Source of the DNA: Euglena gracilis
Lineage: Eukaryota; Euglenida; Euglenophyceae; Euglenales
DNA: 64,000 nt
Assembly (NCBI GenBank): GCA_039621445.1
Contig: CP154956.1
Coordinates: forward strand, 60,273,178 to 60,337,177
Reading direction: 5' to 3'
Part shown: positions 43,177-53,598 of the stretch, in pieces
Layout: every line of letters starts with the position of its first letter
Position numbering within the stretch: the stretch's first letter is position 1
Translations under genes and position numbers: made by a program
The notes under the pieces: model-generated
Told to the model about the DNA's origin: nothing
Databases searched by the model: none
What the model saw: the letters and a program-made list of their open reading frames with translations, nothing else

Positions 43177-44300
43177 CAGCCGCTTGCCCTTCAGGTGGAT
43201 CACCCACCCCACCACCGGCTGGGCGTTTGGCTTGAGGCGCAGCACCGCCATCCCGTGCTGGCCTCGGGGCGGCGGATCGGGGTGGACGCGGTCGCAGAAG
43301 ACGCGGCCCTCGAACTCCTTGAGCATCTCGGCGCGCAGCTGGACGGCCAGCGGATGCTGCTCCTGCGCCTCGGCCGTGACCACCCCACGGACTTCCTTCG
43401 CCTCCTTGGCCGCGTCGATCAGCACCTTGGCCACCATTGCCTCCTCCTCGGCGTCCAGGGCCTCGTCCTCCTCGTCTCCGCCAGGGCCGTTGACCCCGAC
43501 GGTGAGCCCCATCTTCCTCACCTCGGCCTCCATCTCCTCCTCCACTTCGGACGGCGTGCGGGGTAACGGCGACGGGCTGCGGGCTCGGACGGTCGCGTGG
43601 GTGCGTGTGCTTGGCGCTTCGATCTCGCTTGCTTCGGTGCCGGCGATGACCCATCGGGGGTCGTCGTGGAGCTGGAGCGCATCCCGCCAGGGTTGCACAT
43701 CCAACCTGTGCTCCTCCAGCCAGCGGTAACCCAGAATCAGGTCAAACTCTATATCACCGTCATGGACGGTGATCTGGCTGTGCCACCTCTTCACTCCTCC
43801 ACTCCTCTCTCCTTCGCTCCTCGCGTTGAACCCCAGCAGGACGTCCGCCTCTTTGCCGCCGCCTGCCAGCAGGTCGCCGTTCACGGTCCGCAGCAGCAGC
43901 GGCCACTCGCTGCGGCGGAAACATCCGTTCGGGAACAAGTCCCGACGGATCAGCGACGTCTGCGCCCCCGTGTCGATGAGGGCCTTCGCCTTCTCCTCCC
44001 GGCCGTCGATCTCGATGACCACATCCAGCATCAGCTGATAGCTGCCGCCCCGCCTCTCCATGCAGCCCACCTGGAAGGGCCGGCTGGGGCGATACTGCCA
44101 CGGACGGACGGTGACCTTGTGGACCTTCCGCGGGGTGTGTGGCTCGGCGGCGGCGGCGGTTACGGACTCGGCGATGGCGGTTGTTGGCGCGGAGCCCGGA
44201 ACAGCGCCGCTGCTTGCGGGGGCAGCGCCATCCGACTTTGCGGTGTGGTGGAGGACGCGGGTGCAGGTGACGGCGGCGATGGCGTTGGCGGGCTGGACGG
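43177..44300 (-). CDS. Retroviral-type aspartic protease region
   Basis: Same phase as RT. A Ser/Ala/Pro-rich leader, then YQLMLDVVIEIDGREEKAKA, LIDTGAQTSLIRRDLFP (the catalytic DTG with flanking strands), LLLRTVNGDLLAGGGKEADV and FDLILGYRWLEEHRLDVQPW (the flap-to-DLILGxRWL end typical of Ty3 proteases). The C-terminal part before RT has a Glu-rich stretch (EVEEEMEAEVRKMGLTVGVN). The active dimer would process the polyprotein. Confidence 0.93.
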
Positions 44301-44347
44301 CACGGCTGCGTGGCGGATTGGTGGGGTGTGCTCGCACAGATATCGTA

Positions 44348-44945
44348 CTACTCCTTCGGGAATGCGATACGCCTGCTCTCGGGTGCCGCGCTGCTGGGAT
44401 GCCCCCCCAGCTGCCGTCGGTGATGTCGCCGCCCATCTTGCTCCTCCACGATGTTCCCGCACTGGCCGTCGCACACGATATCCTGCATGGGGGCCATGGA
44501 GTCCGTGATCCAGAAGCGTGTGGGCTTGCGATATCCCCACGCCTCGAACATGCAGTAGTCCACGTCGTCGTACTGCATGTCATCGACGACCTTGCGGTGG
44601 CGGAGTTTCCCATAGCGGGGATTCTCCAGCCACCACAGGGACGGCCGCAGGCAGGCGATGATCTCCTTCGTTTTGCAGCTGGAGAAGCTCGGCTACTCCG
44701 TCGTCTCGGTGGACGCCAACCCGCGGTGGAAGGCGGACAAGACGGTGGACGTGCGGCGCTGGCGGTACTGGGAGGAGTACTGGCCCGGCGACTACGAGCT
44801 GGTCGCCGCCTCGCCGCCGTGCAGCGAGTAATCCAGCGCGATGACGACCAGGAGGCGGCGGCTGCGGAAGCCCGACTTCATGGTCGCCGCTTCACCGAAC
44901 CCGTTCCGGAGAACAGGTCCAGTGCCCACCTCTTTGGCGTCGATG
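44348..44945 (-). pseudogene. Cytosine-5 DNA methyltransferase domain, internally inverted
   Basis: Motif I, RWALDLFSGTGSV, is on the minus strand at about 44,935-44,895. Motifs II to IV (LEKLGYSVVSVDANPRW, DYELVAASPPCSE with the catalytic PPC) are on the plus strand at 44,674-44,880. Motif VI (CLRPSLWWLENPRYGKLRHR, the ENP box) and a following DVDYCMFEAWGYRKPTRFW are on the minus strand at about 44,660-44,480. The middle third is thus flipped within an otherwise collinear domain. A TAA sits where related enzymes have Tyr after PPCxE. It lies between Gag and protease. The family transfers methyl groups to cytosine C5; I recall reports of retroelements that captured such enzymes (de Mendoza and colleagues, 2018). 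Confidence 0.85.
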
Positions 44946-45925
44946 TTGTCGGTGACGATGTGGCCGGCTTCCGTGCCGCCCGGGAGGACGGTGCGCTCTG
45001 GGGGGGGGGGGAGCGGGGCGCTGGTTGCTGCGGGTGCGGAACGTGGTGCCGCTGACGGCGCTGCTGATGGCGGGGGCAGCGTCGTCCGGCTTGGTGCGGA
45101 CTGGCGCGGTGCTCGCTTTTGTTGCTGCCGGGCGGGGGGCGTCGCGGTGGCACGATGCTGCGTAGACGATGGCACGGACGCTGCTGGCTTGGCGGGGGGC
45201 GAGGACTGCACAGCCGAGACCTGTCGCGCCGCAGACGGTTGCTCGGAACGACGGGACTTCTTCTGCAGCACGCACCAGTAGTTGTTTGTCGAAATCTGAT
45301 GGGCCCCGCCTTGACCGTGTGCTTCAGGGAACGGTCTCTCCCCTCCTTGGGAGATTTGTGGCTTGCTGAGTCTGGGGGGCGTGCGGGGCTCTTGGGTGAT
45401 TGCCCGCACGCTCACGCTGGCGTTGGGATTTGACGGCCGGCCCAGACCCCCGTCCCTGGGGCCTGGGCGGCCCCGTCGCTCATGATACTGCTCCTGGACG
45501 GCCGAGACGTTGCTCTTGCCGTCCTTTCCTTTTCCCTTACACCTTCGTTTTCCTTGATCTCCTTTGGATCCACCCTTCGCCTTGCCTTTTCCTTTGCCTT
45601 CGTCTTGCCTTGGGGCATTCGATGTCCATTGCTTGGCTTGGTACCCACCACCCTTTCCTTTTCCTTCATTCCCTTGCCATGCACTCGATGGCCACTGCTC
45701 GGCTTGGTATCCACCCTTTCCTTTTCCTTCTTCACTCGTCCATGGGCTCGATGACCACTGCTCCGGGTACCCACGTCCCCCTTGGCCTTGATCTTTGCCT
45801 TGGGGCGGGCACCGGCGACGTCGGCGGTCGTGGTTGCTGCGCTTGCTTCTCCTTCTTCGGCTGCACATTCGTCTTCTCCACCTCCTTATTGTACGGCTCC
45901 TCGGTGGTGTCGTCAACCTTACTCC
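44946..45925 (-). CDS. Gag C-terminal Gly/Lys and Pro/Ala-rich region
   Basis: One frame of the 46,201 ORF carries repeats such as GKGKGGYQAEQWPSSAWQGN and GGGYQAKQWTS, a basic Gly/Trp/Gln motif repeated about three times, then NYWCVLQKKSRR and a long Pro/Ala/Ser stretch leading to the methyltransferase. Basic repeats in place of zinc knuckles are probably the nucleic-acid-binding part. No CCHC motif is seen. A frame change after the capsid region (TAA at 45,921) is required. Confidence 0.6.
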
Positions 45926-46419
45926 CTCCAGGACTTCTCGGTCAGCTTCCCGCTCGTCACCTGCTTCAGCTTCCTCATTCGCCTCCGCAGGACGTCCTTG
46001 TCCTCGCCGCCGTTCGCCAGGTAAACCTCCGCGAACAGCACGGCACACTCCACCTCTCCTTTGGTCTCGATCTCTCCGTCCAGCATCAGCACCGTGGCCT
46101 CGTCCAAAGCCGCGCGGAACATGGCGAGGCGCTGAGCTGACGTGATGGACAGCCACGCCTGCTCGACTTCCCGAAGGAACAGGAGCCACCGTTTCCGCCA
46201 CTGCGGCCAGTCCTCTGGATGCCCGGAGAACCGGCCCAGGTGGAGGCCGATGACGGAGTCCACCAGCGGCGCCGGGAGGAAGTGCAGGGCCGCTGGCTGG
46301 GCCTGCACCGGGGCGATGCAGACCTCTCGCACCGCGGACGCGCTGGCGACGGGGACGGCGGACGGCGTGGTCAGGAGGGCGATGGAGAGGGAGGGCACCC
46401 CGCCCCCTCCCGCCGCGGC
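45919..46419 (-). CDS. Gag capsid-like region
   Basis: Contains LHLGRFSGHPEDWPQWRKRW, LLFLREVEQAWLSITSAQRL, AMFRAALDEATVLMLDGEIE and MRKLKQVTSGKLTEKSWRE, the FxGxPEDWxxW entry and helical layout of Ty3-type Gag capsid. The ATG at 46,422 that seems to start it comes from the hAT terminus: the real Gag reading continues from the other side of the hAT at 51,265, where the target duplication repeats GCCGCGGC. Confidence 0.8.
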   Translation of the reverse strand, partial: AAAGGGGVPSLSIALLTTPSAVPVASASAVREVCIAPVQAQPAALHFLPAPLVDSVIGLHLGRFSGHPEDWPQWRKRWLLFLREVEQAWLSITSAQRLAMFRAALDEATVLMLDGEIETKGEVECAVLFAEVYLANGGEDKDVLRRRMRKLKQVTSGKLTEKSWRE

Positions 46420-48433
46420 CATTGTGGAGTTATGTGTCTTTTACTAGGAAAAAGACAAAAAGACCATTTCGACAAGGATTCAAAAATGTCGAAATGCTGT
46501 CGGAAACTGTCGGAAACCCAAAGTAGGATCTGCTTGCCCTCGTGCTCACGGCGTGTCCTTTTCTGCCCTGTCACTCAGGTGCCCCATGCCTGGCGGTCGG
46601 CGGCTGGACACAGTGTGGAACTATTTTACACGAAGTATGGACCCTGCGGGACGCGTACAAGCCACCTGTCGTGGATGCGGAGCAGAACAGAGTGCTGTGG
46701 TCAGCCGATTGTGGCGGCACGCCGAGAGCTGTCCCGGCCTTATCGCTGTGGGCCTGCTGGAGACGGTGCAGACCACCGACGGAGAAAGTGCGAGTGCAAG
46801 CAGTAGCGGCAGCAACAGCTCCCAGGGCACAGGCACCATGTCGTTGGATGTGGTCGACGCCGATGCTGCCGATGGTACCCTACCACCAGCGAAGAAAGTT
46901 TTCCGCCAACAGACCCTGCGGCCAGGGCACCATATTTCTCTTCGTTTTTTTCTCTGTCACAACCTGGTGCCCTGCCCAAAGCCCATAATTACAGACAACC
47001 GCACCCGCCAGAAGTTGGACCTGATGGTGGCGCGCTTCGTGGTTGGCTGTCGGCTACCATTCCGTGCAGTGGAGAACCCCAACTTCGTGACGTTGCTGAA
47101 CACGCTGCGTCCAGGGTACAAAGTTCCCAGCCGCAAGCAGGTTGCTGGGACACGCCCCTCTTTCCAAATGGCTGCACCTGTCATTTCAAATGTTATCCAT
47201 GTAAGCATCATCGATTTCAGTTTGCAGATTCATAGGTTGGTTGTGTCATTCCAAATGGTGTCAATGTATGGAACCATCCACTGCAGATTTAAAGGCTGGT
47301 TGTGGAATGTGTGGAATGTGATTGTGCAAAGTGATTTCAAACGTTGTCAATGCAGGCAAATGCATTCAGAGATCGTGGATCTGGAGTGTGGCGCGGGCCG
47401 CTGCTGAACGCCGTGTACGACATGGAGTTTGGGAAGGTGGTGAGACAGATTCGCGGCCGTACGGGCACCATCATGGTGGATGGCTGGTCCACGGGGGCCA
47501 ATGAGCCAGTGGTGGCCGTGTCGGTTGCCGTATGCAGGCTTCTGTCCCTGGAACCAATGTGCGTAAACAATGTTCCCCCCCTTTTGGTTTGGCCTTTGGA
47601 AAGGGGGCCTGAAGGCGGGCATGGATTCATTCCTCGTGGGTTGCGAGGTCACGACAGACATGCTGCATACCAGTCGGTGATTTTTTTGAATGCTGACCAC
47701 CCCCCTCCACGGACTGCCGTTTTCATGTGGCGCGTCGAAATAATAGCCGCAGCTGCTGCCTACTTGGAAGGCATCACGAAGGAGTACTATGCCAAAGTCA
47801 CGTCCGAGATGCAGGTCACCGTGGTCGCCTTGACAACCGATTCGGCATCAAATATGACCAGAATGAGATAAAACTTCACCGCCGCCACCGTGCCGGAGAT
47901 CATCCCCGTGACTTGCCAGGCACACTGGCTGCATCTCCTTTCACGCGATCTGGTACCGCTGAGCGAGATGCTGTCCCGGGTAATCGGCGTGCTGCGGTGG
48001 TTTACACAGAACCACGCTGCGCATGCTGGTCTGGTGGCCCGTGGCCTGGGGTTACGACCCATTCAGAGAATTTTTTTTGCGTTTTGGGAACCAGGGGGGG
48101 GGGGGTCTTCTTCTGCGTTATAGTTAGTAAATTAAATTGTGTCCAGTGTCATGTTTGCAGCGGTTTTACGCTTCATACTCATGTTATTGATATTTCTGCA
48201 ATCCTTTTTTCTGGACTCTCTCGTCCCCCCCCCCGCTGTCCAAAAAAAAAACCTCTGCAACCATCCCCACAGAAGGGCGGTGGGGGAGTCATTTTCACGC
48301 CCTCGAGTACTATGAGCGGAACTGGTCGACACTGGTGGAGATCACCGCGACCCTGAGTTCCAGGGCTGTTGCCTGGGGCGTAGGATCGAATTCTCTTTCT
48401 CTCCGGTCGGGCGTTTCTTTTTACCCCCGTGGG

Positions 48434-48500
48434 GGTACCCGCCGGGACTCGAACCGGGATCTTTGGGACCACAACCGAGTGCCAGATCCACTCGGGTACC
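48434..48500 (-). tRNA. tRNA-like sequence (pseudo-tRNA or SINE head), possibly His(GTG)-derived
   Basis: Minus strand starts GGTACCCGAGTGGATCTGGC and ends CGGGTACC, giving a perfect 7-bp acceptor pairing GGTACCC/GGGTACC. A 4-bp D stem (GAGT/ACTC) and a T arm with GGTTCGAGTCC (B box) are present. At 67 nt it is short, the anticodon stem pairs poorly around TTGTGGT, and the T stem has one C-C mismatch. It is followed by a run of A. A degraded tRNA or tRNA-derived SINE inside the hAT is more likely than a working tRNA. Confidence 0.45.
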
Positions 48501-48604
48501 GGTGGCGATATTAAGCCGTGCCGCCTGCAGGGCCTTCTCCGGTCACGACCCTGGGCTATCGCCCGACTACCGCCAGGTGGTGCGCCCGCGTTCGCTTGGG
48601 GTAG

Positions 48605-48660
48605 TTGGCCGGCCTCGAACCGGCCACACCTGCAGCGACCTGCCCAGGCAGTCACATTTT
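48605..48660 (-). repeat. Second tRNA-like B box, possible SINE
   Basis: Minus strand GTGGCCGGTTCGAGGCCGGC carries a B-box with perfectly pairing flanks. It lies about 110 bp from the tRNA-like sequence at 48,434 in the same orientation, suggesting one composite tRNA-derived insertion of about 350 bp. Confidence 0.35.
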
Positions 48661-49790
48661 TCTCAGGTGGGTGGTGTTCTGCGTCAATTGCTGAGGGTAA
48701 CGCAACGCACTCGATGGTGACGGGCTGTTTTTTTGGTTGAGTGACTCATGTTGAAACTGCACAGAATTTCAGAAGGTCCCCCCCCCAGCAACCTGGGGCG
48801 GTGGCCTGAAGCCGGCGAACCACAGCGCCGCGATTTGGAGAGTCTGGGAGTGGGCCGGGCATCGGAGGATTTCTTCCTCCAGCTGCAGCCGGTGGCGGTG
48901 GCGCTGGACAACATGCAGGTCAACGGCACAACCCTTGCCGACGCAGTCAGCATTTGGCTCAGCCTCGTGGCCGCCTTCCCGCGCTTTCCAAAAAAAAGCT
49001 TTGCGCCTTTGGGGGGGGGGGCCTGAAGAGGACAACTCCAAAGCAGGATGGAAGCACGTCCAACAACGTGCAGCACTGGCTTTGGTGCAGGGTTTCTTTT
49101 TTTTGACTTCCCTCCCACGCAGTGCTGGTGGTACAATCTGATAAACCTGGCTAGTCTCCCCCCCCCTCCAACCATGCGATTGTAACCATGGCAGGGACAA
49201 TCCCCTCTGTCTGTCCGTCTACCTGCTGCATCACCGGTACGTGGGAGGTAACTTGTCCACCGACCAGGTAACCGTGGCTACCAAGTGGATCGGGGAGTGG
49301 GTCGAGGACGGGGCCATCACCATGTGGCTGGGGCAGGCCGCGCCGTTCACAGCAGATCGAATGGAGACGGACGTTGAGGAGTGTACGTACGTGGTGGTCA
49401 GCTGGGAGGCGTTTGGTTCCAGGTTTCGCAGTCAGGTGGGGTTGGTGTTCCCCCACTCCCCCCCATTTTCACGTGCGCAGCACACTTTTTTGTACACACA
49501 AAAAAAAAGCTTGCAGACACTAAAAAATGTCTGGTTGCTCTATTGAAAATCAGTGACAGTCTGGGTTTTGCAAAAATGCGCACACCCTATCACGGGGTCG
49601 GCAAAAAAAAAACTACAGTCCTGCCCCGGGGAACCTGGCATGGATTTCCACCAAAGATGGCAGACCTGGCTCTGCGCCTCCATGGTGCGGCGGCGACCAG
49701 CGCCACATTGGAGCGGCAACCAACCCTGTTGGGGGTGTTTGTCAACAGAAGAGGATATTCCAGTCAAATTCTGGTGCCTCTAGGGGCGGG

Positions 49791-51150
49791 GGGACCAGGC
49801 TTCTTTTTAAGTCAGCAGACCCCCCCCCCGCGCCACCCTGGGTGGGTGGGGGGGGGACTCCCCCCGGGGGTCTTAAAAAGAAGCCTGGTGGGGACTGACT
49901 CACCAGTTACCCGAAAACAAGTGACTGCCTGGTTTTCTATAAAAAAGGCAGCGCCCCCCCCCCCCCCCCCGGGCCCCCTGACCGCTTCAGCACCGGAATG
50001 CTGCCAGCTCAGCACCCTGAAGCTGACGTACGGGGTGCTGCGCACCAGACCGTACATCTCTTTAGGGTCTTGTGATCCCCCCCATGTATCAGTTCTTCAA
50101 GATTGTGATCGGAATGTTTTTTTTGTAATTTTGCCGCTTTCATTCCACCTCTCAGCGGTTAAGGTGCCGCCTGGTTCCGGCCCCACGAGGGGGGGGGGGG
50201 CGGGTTAGCCAGCCCAAATTCTCAGCCAGCCCCAATTTTCTATCCCCAGCCAAGAAACCCCCCCCGGGGCCTTAGAGAGTTGGATGCCCCAGACTTGGCT
50301 TGGAGAGGGCGCACCGGCCAGGCTTCGTTTTAAGCCTGAAGGCGCCCCCCTCGCCGGTTGCGTGGTCCAGGGCCGTGGTCCTGGGTTCGTGCCTCCACCC
50401 CCCTCTTAAACCGAAGCTTGGCACCGCCTGTCTTTCCTGTCAAGGGAGCTAAACAGGAACATTCCCCAGTGGAATACTGCCGAGGAGGACGGGGCAGTTT
50501 AAACCACCTCCTCCCCCTCCCTTTATGTTTCAATCGTGCGTTATGTGTCCGGCGTCGTTCACCCCTTGGCTGCCCCCCCCCCTTTGGCTATCACCCCCCT
50601 CCAACCTGCACTGCACATTTCCCTCTGTTTTCATCAAAAAGGCTTTCTCGTTAAATGGGTCTACCTTCGACAAGCTTCGGCCCCCCTCCTTGACCCCTTT
50701 GGTCCCCTTTTTCAGATTGAGGCCCCCCACCTCCAGATGCACAACAGCCACGGGGTGCACCCACGTGTTTTTCGGCACGGGTATCCTCTGCACGCACGCC
50801 GTCTGCTGCGCCGCGCGCCACGGACCCGGAACCCGCAAAAAAAAGTTTCTGCAATTGTCTTCTGTTCCATTTCGTACCGAAAAAGTTTGCCCAAACAGGT
50901 TTTCAGCGTTGCATATTACAGGGTTACCTCCAAAAAACAGCTCCAAAAAAAAACAGAAAAGGGCCACTGTCGCCGTTCCGACGTGTCCTGGAAAAAAATG
51001 CTCGCCGAAACTCTGTTCGCCGTCTTCCCTTAGGTGTTGTTCCACGTGCTCGGGACGGAAATTCGGTGCTGATGAACGGTCTTCCTTGAATTTGCAGTCG
51101 ATGGCGGGGACACGCCCGTGGTTGCCCGTACTGGCGCTTCGCCAAACGTT
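49791..51150. other. hAT 3' non-coding region
   Basis: C/G-run-rich DNA shared in part with hAT copies at 57.8-58.4 kb and 60.2-60.6 kb. ORFs up to about 224 codons (50,525-51,199 plus) are not conserved between copies in frame. Confidence 0.5.
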
Positions 51151-51272
51151 AATAGGTCTTTTTTCGATACGTCGAAAACCTGTCTTTTTTGGTTTATGAC
51201 GACGGTTTTAAACTGGTTTTAAACGATGTTTTAAACGAGTAATAATAGACTACGACCCACCCTGGCCGCGGC

Positions 51273-53529
51273 CTGCTTCCGGACCAGCCGGAGAGCTGGT
51301 CGGAGGGCGGACGACGGCTTCTCCTGCACCACGGACTCCCCCTGCATGGGCTTCTCCATCTGGACCGTTCTCACCTCTGGCACTGGTTGCTGCCGGGCCA
51401 TTAGAACCGGCTGCTGGTCGGCCGGGGGTGGCGGAGCGTTGGCGGGCATGCCGGCACCGCCTTGGCTTTGGAGGATACAATCACCTTCGAGACGATCTAG
51501 TCCAGCCGCTGCACGGCTATCACCAGGCTTGTGTCCGGACGTTCACATTCTGCCCTTCGGTCTCCACCACCCGGATCTTGTCTCTTGGGCTGTCCGCGGC
51601 GAGCCGTTGCACGGCCACGGTCAGCCCTTGGGCTTGGGCTCCCACCTTCTGGATCTCCGTCTCCACCTTCTGCACCTTCTGGATCCTCCCCACGATCAGC
51701 CGCGGCAGGTCAGCGGCGTTTGGCTCCTTGGCCGCGGCTGCCTCCACCTTGGTGGTGAGTGAGGACACCTGCGCCACCAGAAACTGGACCTGCTCCTTCA
51801 GCCAGGCGTCCTCGGCCTGCTGATAGTGCAGCTGCTCCACAGGGCGCGGCGTCACCTCCACCGCCTTGCCCTGGGCCACTGCAGTCGCCTCCACCTTGGC
51901 GGTGAAGACGTCCATCTGCACCTCGACGGCGTTGAGCTTCCCCTGCAGGTGGATGCTCCCGGCCCGCTGCCGCTCCTTCTCTTGCAGCAGCTCCTGCACG
52001 GCGGCCTTGAGGTGCGCCACCTCCACCAGCTTGGTGAGTCCACTCGTCGGTACGCCGCTCTTCACAGCCATCACCGCGGCCGCCGCGTTGTCTTCCGCCT
52101 CATTCACCTTCGCCCGGATCCTTCGGAGATCCTCACCGAAGTCTCCGAGCGCGTCGTCGGTGTACCACTCTTGTCACCCGCTCCTCCGCCGTGGCCACCA
52201 TGGGCATGAGCTTGTGAAGTTGTGATACTCCTTGATGTAGTCTGACGATGTCGTCCTTCACCTTCACCACGTTCTCCATCAGGTCCACGTGGGCCCCTTC
52301 TTGGGCAGCCGTCCTTTTCTTCAGCTCTTGCACCGCCACTCCTTGCTCGTCCACCTTTACCTTCACGGCGGCGGCCATTTGCACGGCCGCCCAGCTGTCA
52401 CACATCCCCTTCGCCTTGGAGCCGATGGAGTCCACGGTGTTGCAGAGGCGGTCCATCCGCGCCTGCAACGCATCGCACGCAGCCTCCCACTCGGGGGGGG
52501 GGGGGCTGCATGACCTCGTCCGGCTTCTCCTCAACGTCGTATATCTCGCTCTGATCCCCGCCCGCCAGCCACTCCTCGTCGTCATCACGAGGACCTTCAC
52601 CCTGGCGTTGTAGATCACCTTCTCCTTATCCTTCCCCCTCGTCATCTCCATCGTCATCGGAGAGGCCCAGCCGCGGCACCTTGTGCGGCCGGACCGAGGA
52701 TGGGGGGGGTGCGGAAGTGCGGGTGGACGGCGGTGGTGCTCAGGTGTTCGCTGGGGGACCAGTAGGGAGGCGGCACTCCCACTGGTGCGGCGATTGCTTG
52801 GCTTGACGACGACGCCATCTGTGAGGGCGAGGGCACTGCCACCGGCACACGTGGCAGAGAAAACTGCAGGGACGGATGCACGGATGGGATCAGGGCAGCC
52901 ACAGGGTTTTAGCCCTCGGACTCGCCGGGGCCCAGCTCGTGGGCCGGGTGATAAGTGATGTCCCGCATGCCCTCATTAGGGCTCCTCGGTGGCTCGGGGT
53001 TCTGCACGGGCACCGGCAGGCCTGCGAAGGCCCGCTCGCTCTGCAGCTCCTGGACGCCCCACAGTTCGTGCACCTCGCACGGGAACGGGAACGGGAAGGG
53101 CAGGGAAGGGATCAGCTGGGGGAAGGGTGGGGTCCCGGGGAAAAGCTGAGAGGGTGGGGCCCCGGGTGGTAGCCAGGGTGTCGGGTCCCAGTTCTGGGGC
53201 TGGGCTGATTTCGGGAACAGGAGGGGGACTTGGGACGAGTCTCGAGGGCTATCGACTAGGGACTCGGATTGGAGGGGGATGAGTGGGAGTTGGGGTGGGG
53301 CTGGGAGCGCGGGAAACGGGGATTGTGGGGATGGGAGTGGGAATGTGGCAGGGGATCGGGGGTATCTTTTCGGGGTGTTTTCTTGCGCTTCCCGAGGGCT
53401 ATCGGAAAGACTTGCGGTGGGGGCTACCACTTCAGAGTCCGCCGCAAAGGTTGGCATCCTGTCTGTGTCCCGGTGGGCCGTAGCCTCTTCGTGCGTGGAA
53501 AATTCTGGGGAGATGTGCACGCTTTGCAT
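51273..53529 (-). CDS. Gag N-terminal region: Pro-rich head and coiled coil
   Basis: Starts MQSVHISPEFSTHEEATAHR at 53,529, about 60 bp inside the primer site. First about 300 residues are Pro/Ser-rich (PFPFPCEVHELWGVQELQSE). A second part has EWEAACDALQARMDRLCNTV and VDEQGVAVQELKKRTAAQEG, then LKAAVQELLQEKERQRAGSI and DAWLKEQVQFLVAQVSSLTT, heptad-rich coiled coil. It ends in a Met/Gln/Pro linker running into the hAT at 51,272. In-frame TAA at 52,911 and near 52,638, a TAG near 51,500, and frameshifts at G/C runs (near 52,500 and 52,700) and near 52,170 break it. Likely a multimerising Gag N-terminus. Confidence 0.7.
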
Positions 53530-53586
53530 TTCAAAAAGAAGGCACTCAAGAAAATGGCCTTCAATGGAAAACGTAGAACGAACAAG

Positions 53587-53598
53587 CCTCTGCTACCA
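53587..53598 (-). other. Primer binding site (initiator Met tRNA)
   Basis: Minus strand TGGTAGCAGAGG, complementary to the CCUCUGCUACCA 3' end of eukaryotic initiator-Met tRNA. It directly follows the 5' LTR, as expected for Ty3 elements. Confidence 0.85.

Larger units (their letters stand above)
46586..49790 (+). pseudogene. hAT transposase (multi-exon, damaged)
   Basis: Exon blocks in order. 46,586-47,200: MPGGRRLDTVWNYF, then the BED-type zinc finger CRGCGAEQ...WRHAESC, then DLMVARFVVGCRLPFRAVEN and LLNTLRPGYKVPSRKQ. 47,356-about 47,563: TGTIMVDGWSTGANEPVVAV (first catalytic Asp region). About 47,756-48,050: VVALTTDSASNMTRMR, a TAA at 47,869, then VTCQAHWLHLLSRDLVPL. 48,850-49,000: LQPVAVALDNMQVNGTTLAD. 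49,190-49,440: LCLSVYLLHHRYVGGNLSTD. 49,640-49,790: MADLALRLHGAAATSATLER, the C-terminal dimerisation segment. Introns with gtaagc and tgcag borders are plausible (47,201-47,355). Family order is complete, but a stop and insertions make this copy unlikely to work. Confidence 0.85.
46420..51264 (+). mobile_element. hAT-family DNA transposon, copy A, inserted in Gag
   Basis: Left end CATTGTGGAGTTATGTGTC; right end gacccaccctg, i.e. CAGGGTGGGTC inverted. The 8-bp target duplication gccgcggc is exact at 46,412-46,419 and 51,265-51,272. The subterminal left region (gtctttttg-rich, about 120 bp) is shared with copy B near 62.0-62.1 kb. The right ~530 bp (50,737-51,264), with repeats of ggttttaaac, is shared with 57,840-58,391. 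It encodes a spliced transposase on the plus strand and carries tRNA-like sequence near 48.4-48.7 kb. Confidence 0.95.
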
